A stretch of DNA of 64,000 bases from assembly GCF_014648875.1 (NCBI RefSeq), contig NZ_BMRY01000010.1, positions 307,077 to 371,076 of the forward strand. Direction: 5' to 3'. Under the pieces are notes generated by a model. The model saw nothing but the letters and a program-made list of their open reading frames with translations, was not told the origin of the DNA and ran no database searches. Positions 8,732-16,341 of this stretch are shown one piece after another. Every line of letters begins with the position of its first letter. Within the stretch, counting starts at the first letter, position 1. The position numbers and the translations under genes were made by a program. The stretch is from Streptomyces parvus. Lineage in GTDB: Bacteria > Actinomycetota > Actinomycetes > Streptomycetales > Streptomycetaceae.

Positions 8732-8837
8732 GGCACCAGCTGATCACAGAAGTGACGGACGCGGAGTCATGAATCCTCCACCGCAGGGGAACACGCCCCG
8801 CGCACCTCCGGTCGCACTCCGCCCCCATCCGGGCACG

Positions 8838-8852
8838 GGAAGGTCACCTTCC
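8838..8852. promoter_or_regulatory. 15-bp perfect palindrome upstream of the ehu-type operon
   Basis: GGAAGGTCACCTTCC is a perfect inverted repeat about a single central base, 104 bp upstream of the substrate-binding-protein start and in the only intergenic region that can hold the operon promoter. It has the size of a repressor or activator operator. I cannot assign its regulator; the IclR gene downstream of the operon is the obvious candidate. Confidence 0.4.
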
Positions 8853-8955
8853 GGCCACTGTTGGGTTACAGGCCCCCGGCTACCCGCATAGACGTACGGG
8901 ATCGGGCAGGCGCTCACCCTGTCCGGACTGTTCGACCTCCAGGAGATTGCGAACC

Positions 8956-9858
8956 ATGGCTGAATTCCCGAACCTGTCCCGCCGGGGTTTCCTCAACGGA
9001 ACGGCGGCCGTGGGCGGCCTCCTCGTCGTTCCCGGCCTTCTCACCGCGTGCAGCAAGACCGACTCCGGCTCCGCGACCGGCGAGGGCGCCCTGGAGAAGC
9101 TCCGTAAGCAGGGCTTCGTGCGGGTGGCGTACGCGAACGAGGCCCCGTACGGCTATCTGGAGGGCAAGGAACTCAAGGGCGAGGCCCCGACGCTGCACCG
9201 GGAGATCTTCCAGGCCCTCGGAGTGGACGAGCTGAAGCCGACGCTCTCCGAGTGGGACGGGCTGATCCCGGGGCTCCAGGCCGGCAAGTACGACGTGGTC
9301 AGTGCGGGCATGGCCATCACCCCGGAGCGCTGCGGCAACGCGATCTTCTCCGAGCCGGAGTTCATCTCGCCGACCGCGCTGATGGTGAAGAAGGGCAACC
9401 CGAAGAAGCTCACCGATCTGGACTCCGCGAAGGAGGCGGGGGTCACCATCGGGGTGATGTCCGGTGCGGTCGAGGGGAGTTACGCCAAGGGCGCGGGCAT
9501 CGCCGAGGGCAAGATCAAGACTCTGCAGAAGCCGCAGGACGGGGCCGACGCCGTCAAGGGCGGCCGGATCGACGCGTTCCTGCTCACCGGTATCTCGCTG
9601 CGCTGGCTGGCGAAGACCAACCCGGACACCGAGGTCACCGAGGCGTTCGTGCCGAAGCTCGACGGCAAGGACCAGTTCTCCCCCGGCGGCGCGGTGTTCC
9701 GCAAGGGCAACGAGGACCTGCGGGACTCCTTCAACCGGGAACTGAAGAAGATCGTCTCCGACCGCTCGCGCTATGTGCAGCTGCTGGAGCCGTACGGGTT
9801 CGGCGAGACGGAGATCCCGCCCGCCGATCTCAGGACGGCGGATCTGTGCAAGGGCTGA
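8956..9858 (+). CDS. ehuB: ABC transporter solute-binding lipoprotein, EhuB-like
   Basis: A 300-residue family-3 (amino-acid type) binding protein. The N-terminus has RRGFL followed by a hydrophobic stretch and the lipobox LLTAC, giving a lipoprotein on the outer face of the membrane. The body (VRVAYANEAPYGYLEG, WDGLIPGLQAGKYDVVSAGM, TPERC) follows the ectoine/hydroxyectoine-binding EhuB pattern, and a PYGF motif lies near the C-terminus as in that family. Gene order B-C-D-A supports this. The substrate is inferred; another polar or cationic amino-acid derivative is possible. ATG 8956 is chosen because AGGAG lies 10 nt upstream. Confidence 0.75.
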   Translation: MAEFPNLSRRGFLNGTAAVGGLLVVPGLLTACSKTDSGSATGEGALEKLRKQGFVRVAYANEAPYGYLEGKELKGEAPTLHREIFQALGVDELKPTLSEWDGLIPGLQAGKYDVVSAGMAITPERCGNAIFSEPEFISPTALMVKKGNPKKLTDLDSAKEAGVTIGVMSGAVEGSYAKGAGIAEGKIKTLQKPQDGADAVKGGRIDAFLLTGISLRWLAKTNPDTEVTEAFVPKLDGKDQFSPGGAVFRKGNEDLRDSFNRELKKIVSDRSRYVQLLEPYGFGETEIPPADLRTADLCKG

Positions 9859-9880
9859 CGGGGCGGGCGGGCGCGCACGC

Positions 9881-10612
9881 ATGAACGACTTCTTCTCCCT
9901 CCTCGTCGAGGAGCTCCCCAGAGTCCGGTCGGGTCTGTGGGTGACGCTCCAGGCCACGGTCCTGGGCGCACTGCTGGCCGGAGTGCTGGCCTTCGCGCTC
10001 GGGCTGATGGCGGGCAGCCGGCTGCTCCTGGCCCGCGGGTTCTCCCGGGTGGTCGTGGAGTTCTTCCGGGGCACCTCGCTCTACGTCCAGCTGTTCTGGT
10101 TCTACTACGCGATGCCGCTGCTGACCGGCTACGAGATGGAGCCGCTGATCTGCGGGGTGGTCGCGTTCGGTCTCAACTTCGGTGCGTACGGCGCCGAAGT
10201 GGTGCGGGGCGCGGTCAACTCCGTACCGCGCGGCCAGTACGAGGCCGCGATCGCCCTCAACCTGAGCCCGACCAGGCGGCTGTGGAAGGTGATCCTGCCG
10301 CAGGCGTGGGTGCAGATGATCCCGAGCTTCACCAACCTGCTGATCCAGCTGCTGAAGGCGACCCCGCTGCTGTGGCTGCTCTCGGCCGCCGACCTGATGA
10401 CGGTGGTCCAGCAACTACGCGACCGCACCGGTGAGACGGTGACCGCCTATCTGACCCTGCTGGCCGTCTACTTCGTGCTGGCGTACGCCCTGACGATGCT
10501 GATGAACCTGCTGGAGCGGAGCGCCAAGCGGCGGCTCGGCCTGGACACCGGCGCGAAGAGCCTGTTCAAGAGCCGCAGCGCGGCCACGACCACCGCGGGA
10601 GGTGTCCGGTGA
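9881..10612 (+). CDS. ehuC: ABC transporter permease, EhuC-like
   Basis: A 243-residue polar-amino-acid-type permease with five predicted membrane helices and the EAA loop (GQYEAAIALNLSPTRRLWKVILPQA), which contacts the ATPase. It starts 22 bp after the binding-protein gene and its stop overlaps the next start (GTGA). I identify it as EhuC by position and by the FRGTSLYVQLFWFYYAMP stretch typical of this pair. It would form a heterodimeric channel with the next gene product. Confidence 0.8.
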   Translation: MNDFFSLLVEELPRVRSGLWVTLQATVLGALLAGVLAFALGLMAGSRLLLARGFSRVVVEFFRGTSLYVQLFWFYYAMPLLTGYEMEPLICGVVAFGLNFGAYGAEVVRGAVNSVPRGQYEAAIALNLSPTRRLWKVILPQAWVQMIPSFTNLLIQLLKATPLLWLLSAADLMTVVQQLRDRTGETVTAYLTLLAVYFVLAYALTMLMNLLERSAKRRLGLDTGAKSLFKSRSAATTTAGGVR

Positions 10613-11250
10613 ACGGCTTCGACTGGAATGCCGTCGGGGAGTCCCTGCCCGAACTGCTGAACGGGTTCAAGATCACCCTGCTCGCGACCGTCCTCGGCAC
10701 CCTGGTGGCCGCCGTGCTGGGACTGGTCGTCGCGATGGCCGGGCGGGCGCCCAGCAGGTTCGTGACGGTCCCGGTGCGCCTCGTCACGGAGTTCGTCCGG
10801 TCCACCCCGCTGCTGGTGCAACTGGTCGGCGCGGCTGCCCTGTTCAACTCGGTGGAGCCGCTGTACATCGGCATCGCGGTGCTGGGGATCCACTACGCCG
10901 CGTACACCTCCGAGGTCTACCGGGCGGGGATCGACGGGGTGCCGAAGGGGCAGTGGGAGGCGTGCCGCGCGCTGTCGCTGTCGCCCCGGCGCACCTGGCA
11001 GGCCGTGATCCTGCCGCAGGCGGTGCGCAACGTGCTGCCCGCGCTCGGGAACTACGCGATCTCGATGTTCAAGGAGACGCCGTTCCTCGCCGTGATCACG
11101 GTGCAGGAGATGGTCTTCGAGGCCCGGAAGTACGGGGCCGACCACTTCGCGTACACCGAGGTGTTCACCCTCGCCGGCCTGATCTTCCTGGTCGCGAGCT
11201 ACCCCACGTCGCTGTTGATGAGAAAGCTGGAGAAGCGCCTTGGCCACTGA
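10609..11250 (+). CDS. ehuD: ABC transporter permease, EhuD-like
   Basis: A 213-residue inner-membrane permease of the same family, with about five helices and an EAA loop (GQWEACRALSLSPRRTWQAVILPQA). The GTG start overlaps the upstream stop by 4 nt, so translation is probably coupled. It would pair with the EhuC-like permease. The stop overlaps the TTG start of the ATPase by 11 nt. Confidence 0.8.
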   Translation: MNGFDWNAVGESLPELLNGFKITLLATVLGTLVAAVLGLVVAMAGRAPSRFVTVPVRLVTEFVRSTPLLVQLVGAAALFNSVEPLYIGIAVLGIHYAAYTSEVYRAGIDGVPKGQWEACRALSLSPRRTWQAVILPQAVRNVLPALGNYAISMFKETPFLAVITVQEMVFEARKYGADHFAYTEVFTLAGLIFLVASYPTSLLMRKLEKRLGH

Positions 11251-12097
11251 ACCCCTCCCCCTGAAGAAGACGGAATCCCCGGGGCCGGCCGCAGCTCCCG
11301 AGGACGCCGTCCCGGCCGCGGCCCGCACCGGCGAGCCGCTGGTCCGGTTCGACAAGGTGGTCAAGCGCTACGGCGACCATGTGGTCCTGGACGAGCTGGA
11401 CTTCACCGTGGACCGCGGCGAGCACGTCACACTGATCGGGCCCAGCGGCTCGGGCAAGACCACGATCCTGCGGCTGCTGATGACGCTGGAGAAGGTCAGC
11501 GGCGGGGTGATCTGGGTCGACGGCTCCCCGCTGACCCACGTCCGCACCCCGGGCGGTTCGCTGAAGCCCGCGGGCGAGAAGCAGCTGCGCGAGTCCCGGA
11601 AGAAGATCGGGATGGTCTTCCAGCAGTTCAACCTCTTCCCGAACATGAAGGTGATCGAGAACATCACCGAGGCCCCGGTCAGCGTGCTCGGCAGGAGCCG
11701 CGAGGAGGCGGAGGTCCGGGCCCGGGAACTGCTGGACCTGGTCGGACTCTCGGCGAAGGTCGACGCCCACCCCTCCCAGCTCTCCGGCGGCCAGCAGCAG
11801 CGGGTGGCGATCGCGCGGGCGCTGGCGATGGAGCCGGAGATCCTGCTGCTGGACGAGGTGACCTCCGCGCTCGACCCGGAGCTGGTGGCGGGTGTGCTGG
11901 AGCTGCTGGAGGACATCGCCCGCAACACCGACATCACCATGGTCTGTGTGACCCACGAGATGAACTTCGCCCGGGACGTCTCGGAGAAGGTCCTCATGTT
12001 CGACGCGGGACGAGTCGTGGAGTCCGGATCCCCGGAGAAAATCTTCTCCGACCCGTCACACGAACGTACGCGCGAGTTCCTCAACGCAGTCCTGTGA
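11240..12097 (+). CDS. ehuA: ABC transporter ATP-binding protein, EhuA-like
   Basis: A 285-residue ABC ATPase with Walker A GPSGSGKTT (around residue 70), Q-loop VFQQFN, signature LSGGQQQR, Walker B ILLLDEVTSALDPE and the switch His in VCVTHEM. It is of the amino-acid-import type. The first 30 residues are a variable extension. The TTG start at 11240 overlaps the permease gene. It ends the operon and is followed by a hairpin at 12146-12172. Confidence 0.85.
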   Translation: MATEPLPLKKTESPGPAAAPEDAVPAAARTGEPLVRFDKVVKRYGDHVVLDELDFTVDRGEHVTLIGPSGSGKTTILRLLMTLEKVSGGVIWVDGSPLTHVRTPGGSLKPAGEKQLRESRKKIGMVFQQFNLFPNMKVIENITEAPVSVLGRSREEAEVRARELLDLVGLSAKVDAHPSQLSGGQQQRVAIARALAMEPEILLLDEVTSALDPELVAGVLELLEDIARNTDITMVCVTHEMNFARDVSEKVLMFDAGRVVESGSPEKIFSDPSHERTREFLNAVL

Positions 12098-12126
12098 CCT
12101 CGGAGTTGACGCACCGCCCATGACGG

Positions 12127-12138
12127 TGGCATATGCCA
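12127..12138. promoter_or_regulatory. 12-bp palindrome upstream of the IclR-family gene
   Basis: TGGCATATGCCA is a perfect palindrome between the ATPase stop and the terminator-like hairpin, 127 bp upstream of the IclR-family start. IclR proteins often bind short palindromes, but the position upstream of a hairpin is odd for a promoter operator. Confidence 0.3.
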
Positions 12139-12145
12139 GACGGGT

Positions 12146-12172
12146 GCGCCCCAGATGACAGCTCCGGGGCGC
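12146..12172 (+). terminator. Hairpin at the end of the ehu-type operon
   Basis: The arms GCGCCCC and GGGGCGC enclose a 13-nt loop, 48 bp after the ATPase stop. No T-tract follows. Confidence 0.55.
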
Positions 12173-12264
12173 CCCTACTGACTCGTCAACTGCCGCCCCG
12201 CGGGGGCCTTCCGGGGGCTATCGTGGGGCGAAAGCTTGCGGTCACAACCTGGTAGGGGGACACC

Positions 12265-13023
12265 GTGGCGTTGAAGCCCGAGCCGACGGCGCCGTTCCAC
12301 TCGGTGCAGTACGCCCTGCGCGTGCTCGAATCGGTCTCCAAGCACGGCGACGGTGTGACCGATGCCCAGATCTCCCGCGAGACGGGGCTGCCGACCGGCC
12401 ACCTCGCCTCCCTCCTGCTCACGCTGCGCCGCGAGGGGTATGTGGAGCAGGTCAGCGACGGCGCGTACGTCATCGGCGCGTCCCTGCTGCTGCTCGGCTC
12501 CGGGGCGACCCGCCGCCGGGCTCTGGAGGACCGCCTCCGGCTCACCCTGTCCGAACTGCGCGACTCCGTCGGCGCGGCGGTCTACCTCAGCCGGTATGTC
12601 GACGGCGAGGTCAGCGTGACCCAGGTCGCGGACGGACCGCTCACCCCCGCGGTCAACGAGTGGGTGGACTTCCGCTCCTCGGCGCACGCCAGCGCGGTCG
12701 GCAAGTGTCTGCTGGCCCAGCTCGACCACGACGGGCGGCGCGACCACATCTCCCGGCACCGGACGGCCCGGCTCACCTCGCGGACGATCACCGACGAGAA
12801 GATCCTCTTCTCCCAGCTGGACGCCCAGTCCGTCACGGTCCCGGTGCTGGACCTCCAGGAGTACGCGGTGGGCACCGTCTGCGCCGCCGTGCCGCTGACG
12901 GCCGGCTCCGCCGCGGGCTGCCTCGCCCTGTCGCTGCCGATCGAGGACGCGCACCGGCTGCGGTCGGCGGCCGAGACGCTGAGCCGCCGGGCGGCGCCGG
13001 TGCTGCTGTCGCTGGCGCTCTAG
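12265..13023 (+). CDS. IclR-family transcriptional regulator
   Basis: A 252-residue regulator. The N-terminal winged helix-turn-helix (about 10-75) contains VTDAQISRETGLPTGHLASLLLTL, and the C-terminal effector-binding domain contains the SSAHASAVGKCLLAQL block typical of IclR. The GTG 12265 start is preceded by a strong site (GGTAGGGGG). It is downstream of and co-directional with the ehu-type operon, so control of that operon is plausible but inferred. Two short palindromes (8838 and 12127) are candidate targets. Confidence 0.85.
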   Translation: MALKPEPTAPFHSVQYALRVLESVSKHGDGVTDAQISRETGLPTGHLASLLLTLRREGYVEQVSDGAYVIGASLLLLGSGATRRRALEDRLRLTLSELRDSVGAAVYLSRYVDGEVSVTQVADGPLTPAVNEWVDFRSSAHASAVGKCLLAQLDHDGRRDHISRHRTARLTSRTITDEKILFSQLDAQSVTVPVLDLQEYAVGTVCAAVPLTAGSAAGCLALSLPIEDAHRLRSAAETLSRRAAPVLLSLAL

Positions 13024-13052
13024 CGGCAGGCACCGGCAGTAGCCTCACCGTC

Positions 13053-13607
13053 ATGTACGCACCGATACCCGCGCTGAACCTCCTGAAGGAATTCGAGGAC
13101 GGCGTCGACGACTACTTCACTCCCGGCTTCGAGCTGATCCCCTTCGGTGAGGACGACGGCGGCTATCCGCAGCTCTCCGACCGCATCCGCCCCTTCGCAC
13201 AGGCCACCGGCTCCGGCTCGACGTACGCGCTCTGGCTGCGGGACGAGCGCACGGACCTCGCCACGCTGCCGGTGCTCTTCCTCGGCGACGAGGGCGGCGT
13301 CCACGTCGTCGCCCGCGATCTGCCCGAACTGCTGCGCGTCCTCGCCTCCGGCTGGGAGCCGATAGGCGACTGGGACGGCGTGGAGTACGCGGACGAGAGC
13401 GAGGCGGCGGAGGGGGACGAGGAGCCGTACGACCCCTGCCCGGCGAACCCGGCGTTCCGGGCCTGGCTGCGCGACCGCTTCGGCCTGGAGGCCGCCGAGG
13501 ACCCGAACGAGATCGTCCATTCGGCGGGCGAGGAGCTGCGGGAGCCGTTCGCCGCCTGGGTCGGGCCGCTGATCCCGGACGCGGTGGGCGGGCCGGGGGC
13601 GGCCTAG
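13053..13607 (+). CDS. SMI1/KNR4 (SUKH)-like protein
   Basis: A 184-residue acidic soluble protein. The pattern GFELIPFGEDDGG, LPVLFLGDEGGVHVVA and WEPIGDWDG resembles SUKH (SMI1/KNR4) domains, used in bacteria as immunity proteins or scaffolds. No toxin gene is adjacent, so I do not call it immunity. It starts 29 bp after the IclR-family gene and could be co-transcribed. Confidence 0.6.
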   Translation: MYAPIPALNLLKEFEDGVDDYFTPGFELIPFGEDDGGYPQLSDRIRPFAQATGSGSTYALWLRDERTDLATLPVLFLGDEGGVHVVARDLPELLRVLASGWEPIGDWDGVEYADESEAAEGDEEPYDPCPANPAFRAWLRDRFGLEAAEDPNEIVHSAGEELREPFAAWVGPLIPDAVGGPGAA

Positions 13608-13694
13608 GCGGGACTTCGGCGGGCTTCGGGAGGGTCCCGGGCGGAGGGTGTCATCAGCACCCCTCGGGACCAGGTATTATTTTCGAGTCAGCAG

Positions 13695-13768
13695 GCGCCG
13701 TTAGCTCAGTTGGTTAGAGCAGCTGACTCTTAATCAGCGGGTCCGGGGTTCGAGTCCCTGACGGCGCA
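13695..13768 (+). tRNA. tRNA-Lys (anticodon CUU), copy 2
   Basis: It is identical over all 74 nt to the copies at 958 and 20391. The -10 element TATTAT at 13675-13680 lies 14 nt upstream of the mature end. CCA is not encoded. Confidence 0.97.
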
Positions 13769-13777
13769 CGACACGGG

Positions 13778-13806
13778 GTGGCGGTCTTCTTCGCGAAGGC
13801 CGCCAC
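13778..13806 (+). terminator. Hairpin after tRNA-Lys copy 2
   Basis: The arms GTGGCGG and CCGCCAC enclose an inner region with a second pairing (CTTCGCGAAG). It begins 9 nt after the tRNA. Confidence 0.7.
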
Positions 13807-13859
13807 TTCGCTTTTCCGGGATCTTGGCTCTCCGGGAGCTTCGCTTCTCCGGGAACGGC

Positions 13860-15512
13860 TCACAGCGCCCTCCCCCGCTCCTCGTACTGCTCCAGCAGGC
13901 CCGTGAGCCCCTCGGCGTCCAGGAGTACGTAGGCGCCGTCGCCGTCCCGGTCCCACCAGACCGGGTCCGGGCAGCGGAAGCCCTCCCGGCGCAGGGCCAC
14001 CCGGTGGATCTTGTTCGTCGCGGTGACCGGCATCCGGTCGAGGATCCGGACGAACCGGGGCGCCATCTTCGTCCCCAGGTCCGGCTGGGCCCTCAGGAAC
14101 GCGGCGAAGGCCGCCGGATCGAAGGGCCCGCCCGTGCGGAGCGCGAGCGCGGCCATCACCTGGTCGCCGGTGACCGGGTCCGGGACGGCGTAGACGGCGG
14201 CGGCCGCCGCCTCCTCCCAGCGGGCCAGGATGTTCTCGATCGTCGCGGCGGCCAGGTTCTCGCTGTCGACGCGGAGCCGGTCGTCGGTGCGGCCGGCGAA
14301 GTAGAGGAAGCCGTCGGCGTCCCGGTAGAAGAGGTCGCCGGTCCAGTACCAGCCGCGCCGGGCCCGTTCCGCGTCCGCCGCCGGGTTGCGCCAGTAGCCC
14401 TCGAAGGGCGTCGGACCCCGGTTGACCAGTTCGCCGATCGCCTCGTCCCCGTTGAGCAGCCGCCCGCCCGGGCCGAACCGGGCCGGGGGCCGCTCCTCGC
14501 CGCTCTCCGGGTCGACGACGGCGAGGTCGTCGCCCGGGGCGGCCCGTCCGATCGCCCCCGGCGGGGTGCCGGGGGCGTGCTGGATCGCCGCGCCGCCCTC
14601 GGAGGAGCCGTACCCCTCCACCAGCCGCACCCCGAACCGCTCCCGGAACCGGGCCGCGTCCACGGCGCCCGCCTCGGTGCCGAAGCCCAGGCGCAGCGGG
14701 TGGTCCCGGTCGTCGGGGCGCTCGGGGGTGGCCAGCAGATACTGCACGGCGCGGCCCACGTAGGTGAAGTACGTCGCCCCGTAGCCGCGTACGTCGTCGA
14801 GGAAGGCGGAGGCCGAGAAGCGGGGGCGCAGGGCTATGGCGGCTCCGGCGGCGAGGGCGGGGGCCCAGTCGGCCAGGACCGCGTTGCCGTGGAACATCGG
14901 CATGCAGATGTAGTGCGTGTCCGTGGGGCGTACGCCGAAGTGCCCGGCGAGGGAGACGCCAGCCCCGGCGAGCCGGCCCTGGGTGCAGATCGCGGCCTTG
15001 GGCGCGCCGGTGGAGCCGGAGGTGAAGTAGAGGAGCATGCGGCTGCCGGGGCCGACCGGGGCGAGCCGGGCGTCGCCGGGGCGTGCGCCCGCGTACGGGG
15101 CGAGCAGGGCGGCGTACGCCTCGGTGTCGGTGACCAGGACCCGTACGCCCGGCAGCTCCAGATCCGCGAGGAGCGGCAGGTGGGCGCGCTCGGTGATCAG
15201 GACGGCTGCTTCGGTGTGCAGGATGTCGCGGGCCAGCTCGGGGCCGCGCCGGGTCGGGTTGATCCCCGCGACGGCGGCCCCGGCCAGGGCCGCCGCGCTG
15301 AGCCACAGCGGGAACTCAGGGGTGTTGTCGAGCAGTACGCCGAGGTGCGGTTCGCCGCCGCGCGGCAGCAGATCCGCGAGGAGCGCCGCCCGTGCGGCGG
15401 CGCCCTCGACCACCTGGTGATGAGTGAGCACGGTGGGGCCGTGCTTCAGGGCGGGCCGGTGGTCACCCCATTGACGTCGTACGAGCTCCGCGACGGTGCC
15501 GGTACTCCTCAT
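13860..15512 (-). CDS. Acyl-CoA synthetase (ANL superfamily, FadD-like)
   Basis: A 550-residue adenylate-forming enzyme. It has the AMP-binding P-loop LYFTSGSTGAPKAA (around residue 160), the A5-type motif VEGYGSSEGG, the hinge region YFAGRTDDRLRVDSENL and the C-terminal catalytic Lys environment (TNKIHRVAL). It should activate a carboxylic acid to its acyl-adenylate and then the CoA thioester. The acid is unknown; the overall shape is closest to FadD17-like long-chain ligases. It is transcribed toward tRNA-Lys copy 2, with no partner genes nearby. Confidence 0.87.
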   Translation of the reverse strand: MRSTGTVAELVRRQWGDHRPALKHGPTVLTHHQVVEGAAARAALLADLLPRGGEPHLGVLLDNTPEFPLWLSAAALAGAAVAGINPTRRGPELARDILHTEAAVLITERAHLPLLADLELPGVRVLVTDTEAYAALLAPYAGARPGDARLAPVGPGSRMLLYFTSGSTGAPKAAICTQGRLAGAGVSLAGHFGVRPTDTHYICMPMFHGNAVLADWAPALAAGAAIALRPRFSASAFLDDVRGYGATYFTYVGRAVQYLLATPERPDDRDHPLRLGFGTEAGAVDAARFRERFGVRLVEGYGSSEGGAAIQHAPGTPPGAIGRAAPGDDLAVVDPESGEERPPARFGPGGRLLNGDEAIGELVNRGPTPFEGYWRNPAADAERARRGWYWTGDLFYRDADGFLYFAGRTDDRLRVDSENLAAATIENILARWEEAAAAAVYAVPDPVTGDQVMAALALRTGGPFDPAAFAAFLRAQPDLGTKMAPRFVRILDRMPVTATNKIHRVALRREGFRCPDPVWWDRDGDGAYVLLDAEGLTGLLEQYEERGRAL

Positions 15513-15538
15513 GGCGCCGCACGATAACTGATGGAGCG

Positions 15539-16129
15539 TCAGAACTTAACGTCGGAGCAGGCGTAGAACGCGTTGGTGGTGTCCGCGACGTTCCACACGG
15601 CGAGGATGACGTGCTTGCCGCTCTTCTGGGTGGGGATCGTGCCCTGGTGGGTCAGCGTGGCCGGCGGCTGCTGGTTGCCGTAGGGCACGGTCATGAAGGG
15701 CTGCGATTCGAGTGCGGCCCGGGTGAGCGGCTTGGTGGGGTCCCAGCCGTTCTTGGTGATGTAGTAGCGGAAGTCGCTGGTCCGGTGGCGGGCGGTGAAC
15801 TGCCAGCGGAAGCTGTAGCCCTGTCCGCCGGTGACCTGGGTGGCGGGCCAGTTGCCGCCTCTGGGGTCGTCGAGCTGGGCGAACTGCCCGTTGCCGCCGG
15901 AGCAGATCTTGCCGTCCGCCGGTCCTGCCGCCGGGAAGCCCTTGGGGCCCTCGACGCTCTGCGGCTCCCACTGGATGTTGCCGCAGCCGGTCACCGTGCC
16001 GTTGGCACAGAGTTTCTGACGGCTGATCGGGGAGTCCGTGTAGCCGTGACTGCTGGCGCTGGGGGCCGCGAGCACCGAAGCGCCCGCTATCGCCAGGCCG
16101 ATCACGGCCGCGCTTGCCTTTTTCCGCAT
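15539..16129 (-). CDS. lpmP: Secreted AA10 lytic polysaccharide monooxygenase
   Basis: A 196-residue single-domain AA10 enzyme. The signal peptide (1-27) ends ...PSASS, exposing His28 as the N-terminal copper ligand. H115 (TARHRT) completes the histidine brace and F188 (NAFYACSDV) is in the axial position. No carbohydrate-binding module is attached. Such enzymes cleave chitin or cellulose oxidatively. In S. coelicolor the equivalent gene beside cslA/glxA (SCO2833) has been studied as Chb3/LpmP, linked to hyphal surface glycans. Two DasR-like operators lie upstream (16223 and 16263), suggesting N-acetylglucosamine control. Confidence 0.9.
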   Translation of the reverse strand: MRKKASAAVIGLAIAGASVLAAPSASSHGYTDSPISRQKLCANGTVTGCGNIQWEPQSVEGPKGFPAAGPADGKICSGGNGQFAQLDDPRGGNWPATQVTGGQGYSFRWQFTARHRTSDFRYYITKNGWDPTKPLTRAALESQPFMTVPYGNQQPPATLTHQGTIPTQKSGKHVILAVWNVADTTNAFYACSDVKF

Positions 16130-16222
16130 GGGCTGTCGCTCCTCTAGAACGTGGGGGAGGTTCCATGAGCATTGCTCGACTGCTGCGCGCTTGGTACGGA
16201 GTGCTGTGCGTGACGCGGGTGC

Positions 16223-16238
16223 TGCGGTCTAGACCAAG
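16223..16238. promoter_or_regulatory. DasR-responsive-element-like site, LPMO promoter
   Basis: The core GGTCTAGACCA matches the DasR consensus ACTGGTCTAGACCACT at 11 consecutive positions. The site is about 95 bp upstream of the LPMO start codon. DasR is a GntR/HutC-type repressor relieved by glucosamine-6-phosphate and typically controls chitin-utilisation genes. Confidence 0.7.
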
Positions 16239-16262
16239 TCTTAGATTATTGACGCGGCGTGA

Positions 16263-16278
16263 ACATGTCCAGACCAAT
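16263..16278. promoter_or_regulatory. Second, weaker DasR-like site
   Basis: ACATGTCCAGACCAAT matches the DasR consensus at 11 of 16 positions, including the half-site CAGACCA. It lies 40 bp from the better site, centre to centre, in the same intergenic region, which also contains the end of the SPFH gene. Confidence 0.45.
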
Positions 16279-16341
16279 GAGCGTCATATTCCGGCGGCCC
16301 TCCGAGCCGTTCCGGAACCGCCCCGAACCTCCCCCGGGCCC

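Noticed and set aside
13053..13607. SUKH-type immunity protein of a toxin locus
   Set aside because: No toxin gene lies beside it; it sits between an IclR-family gene and a tRNA.
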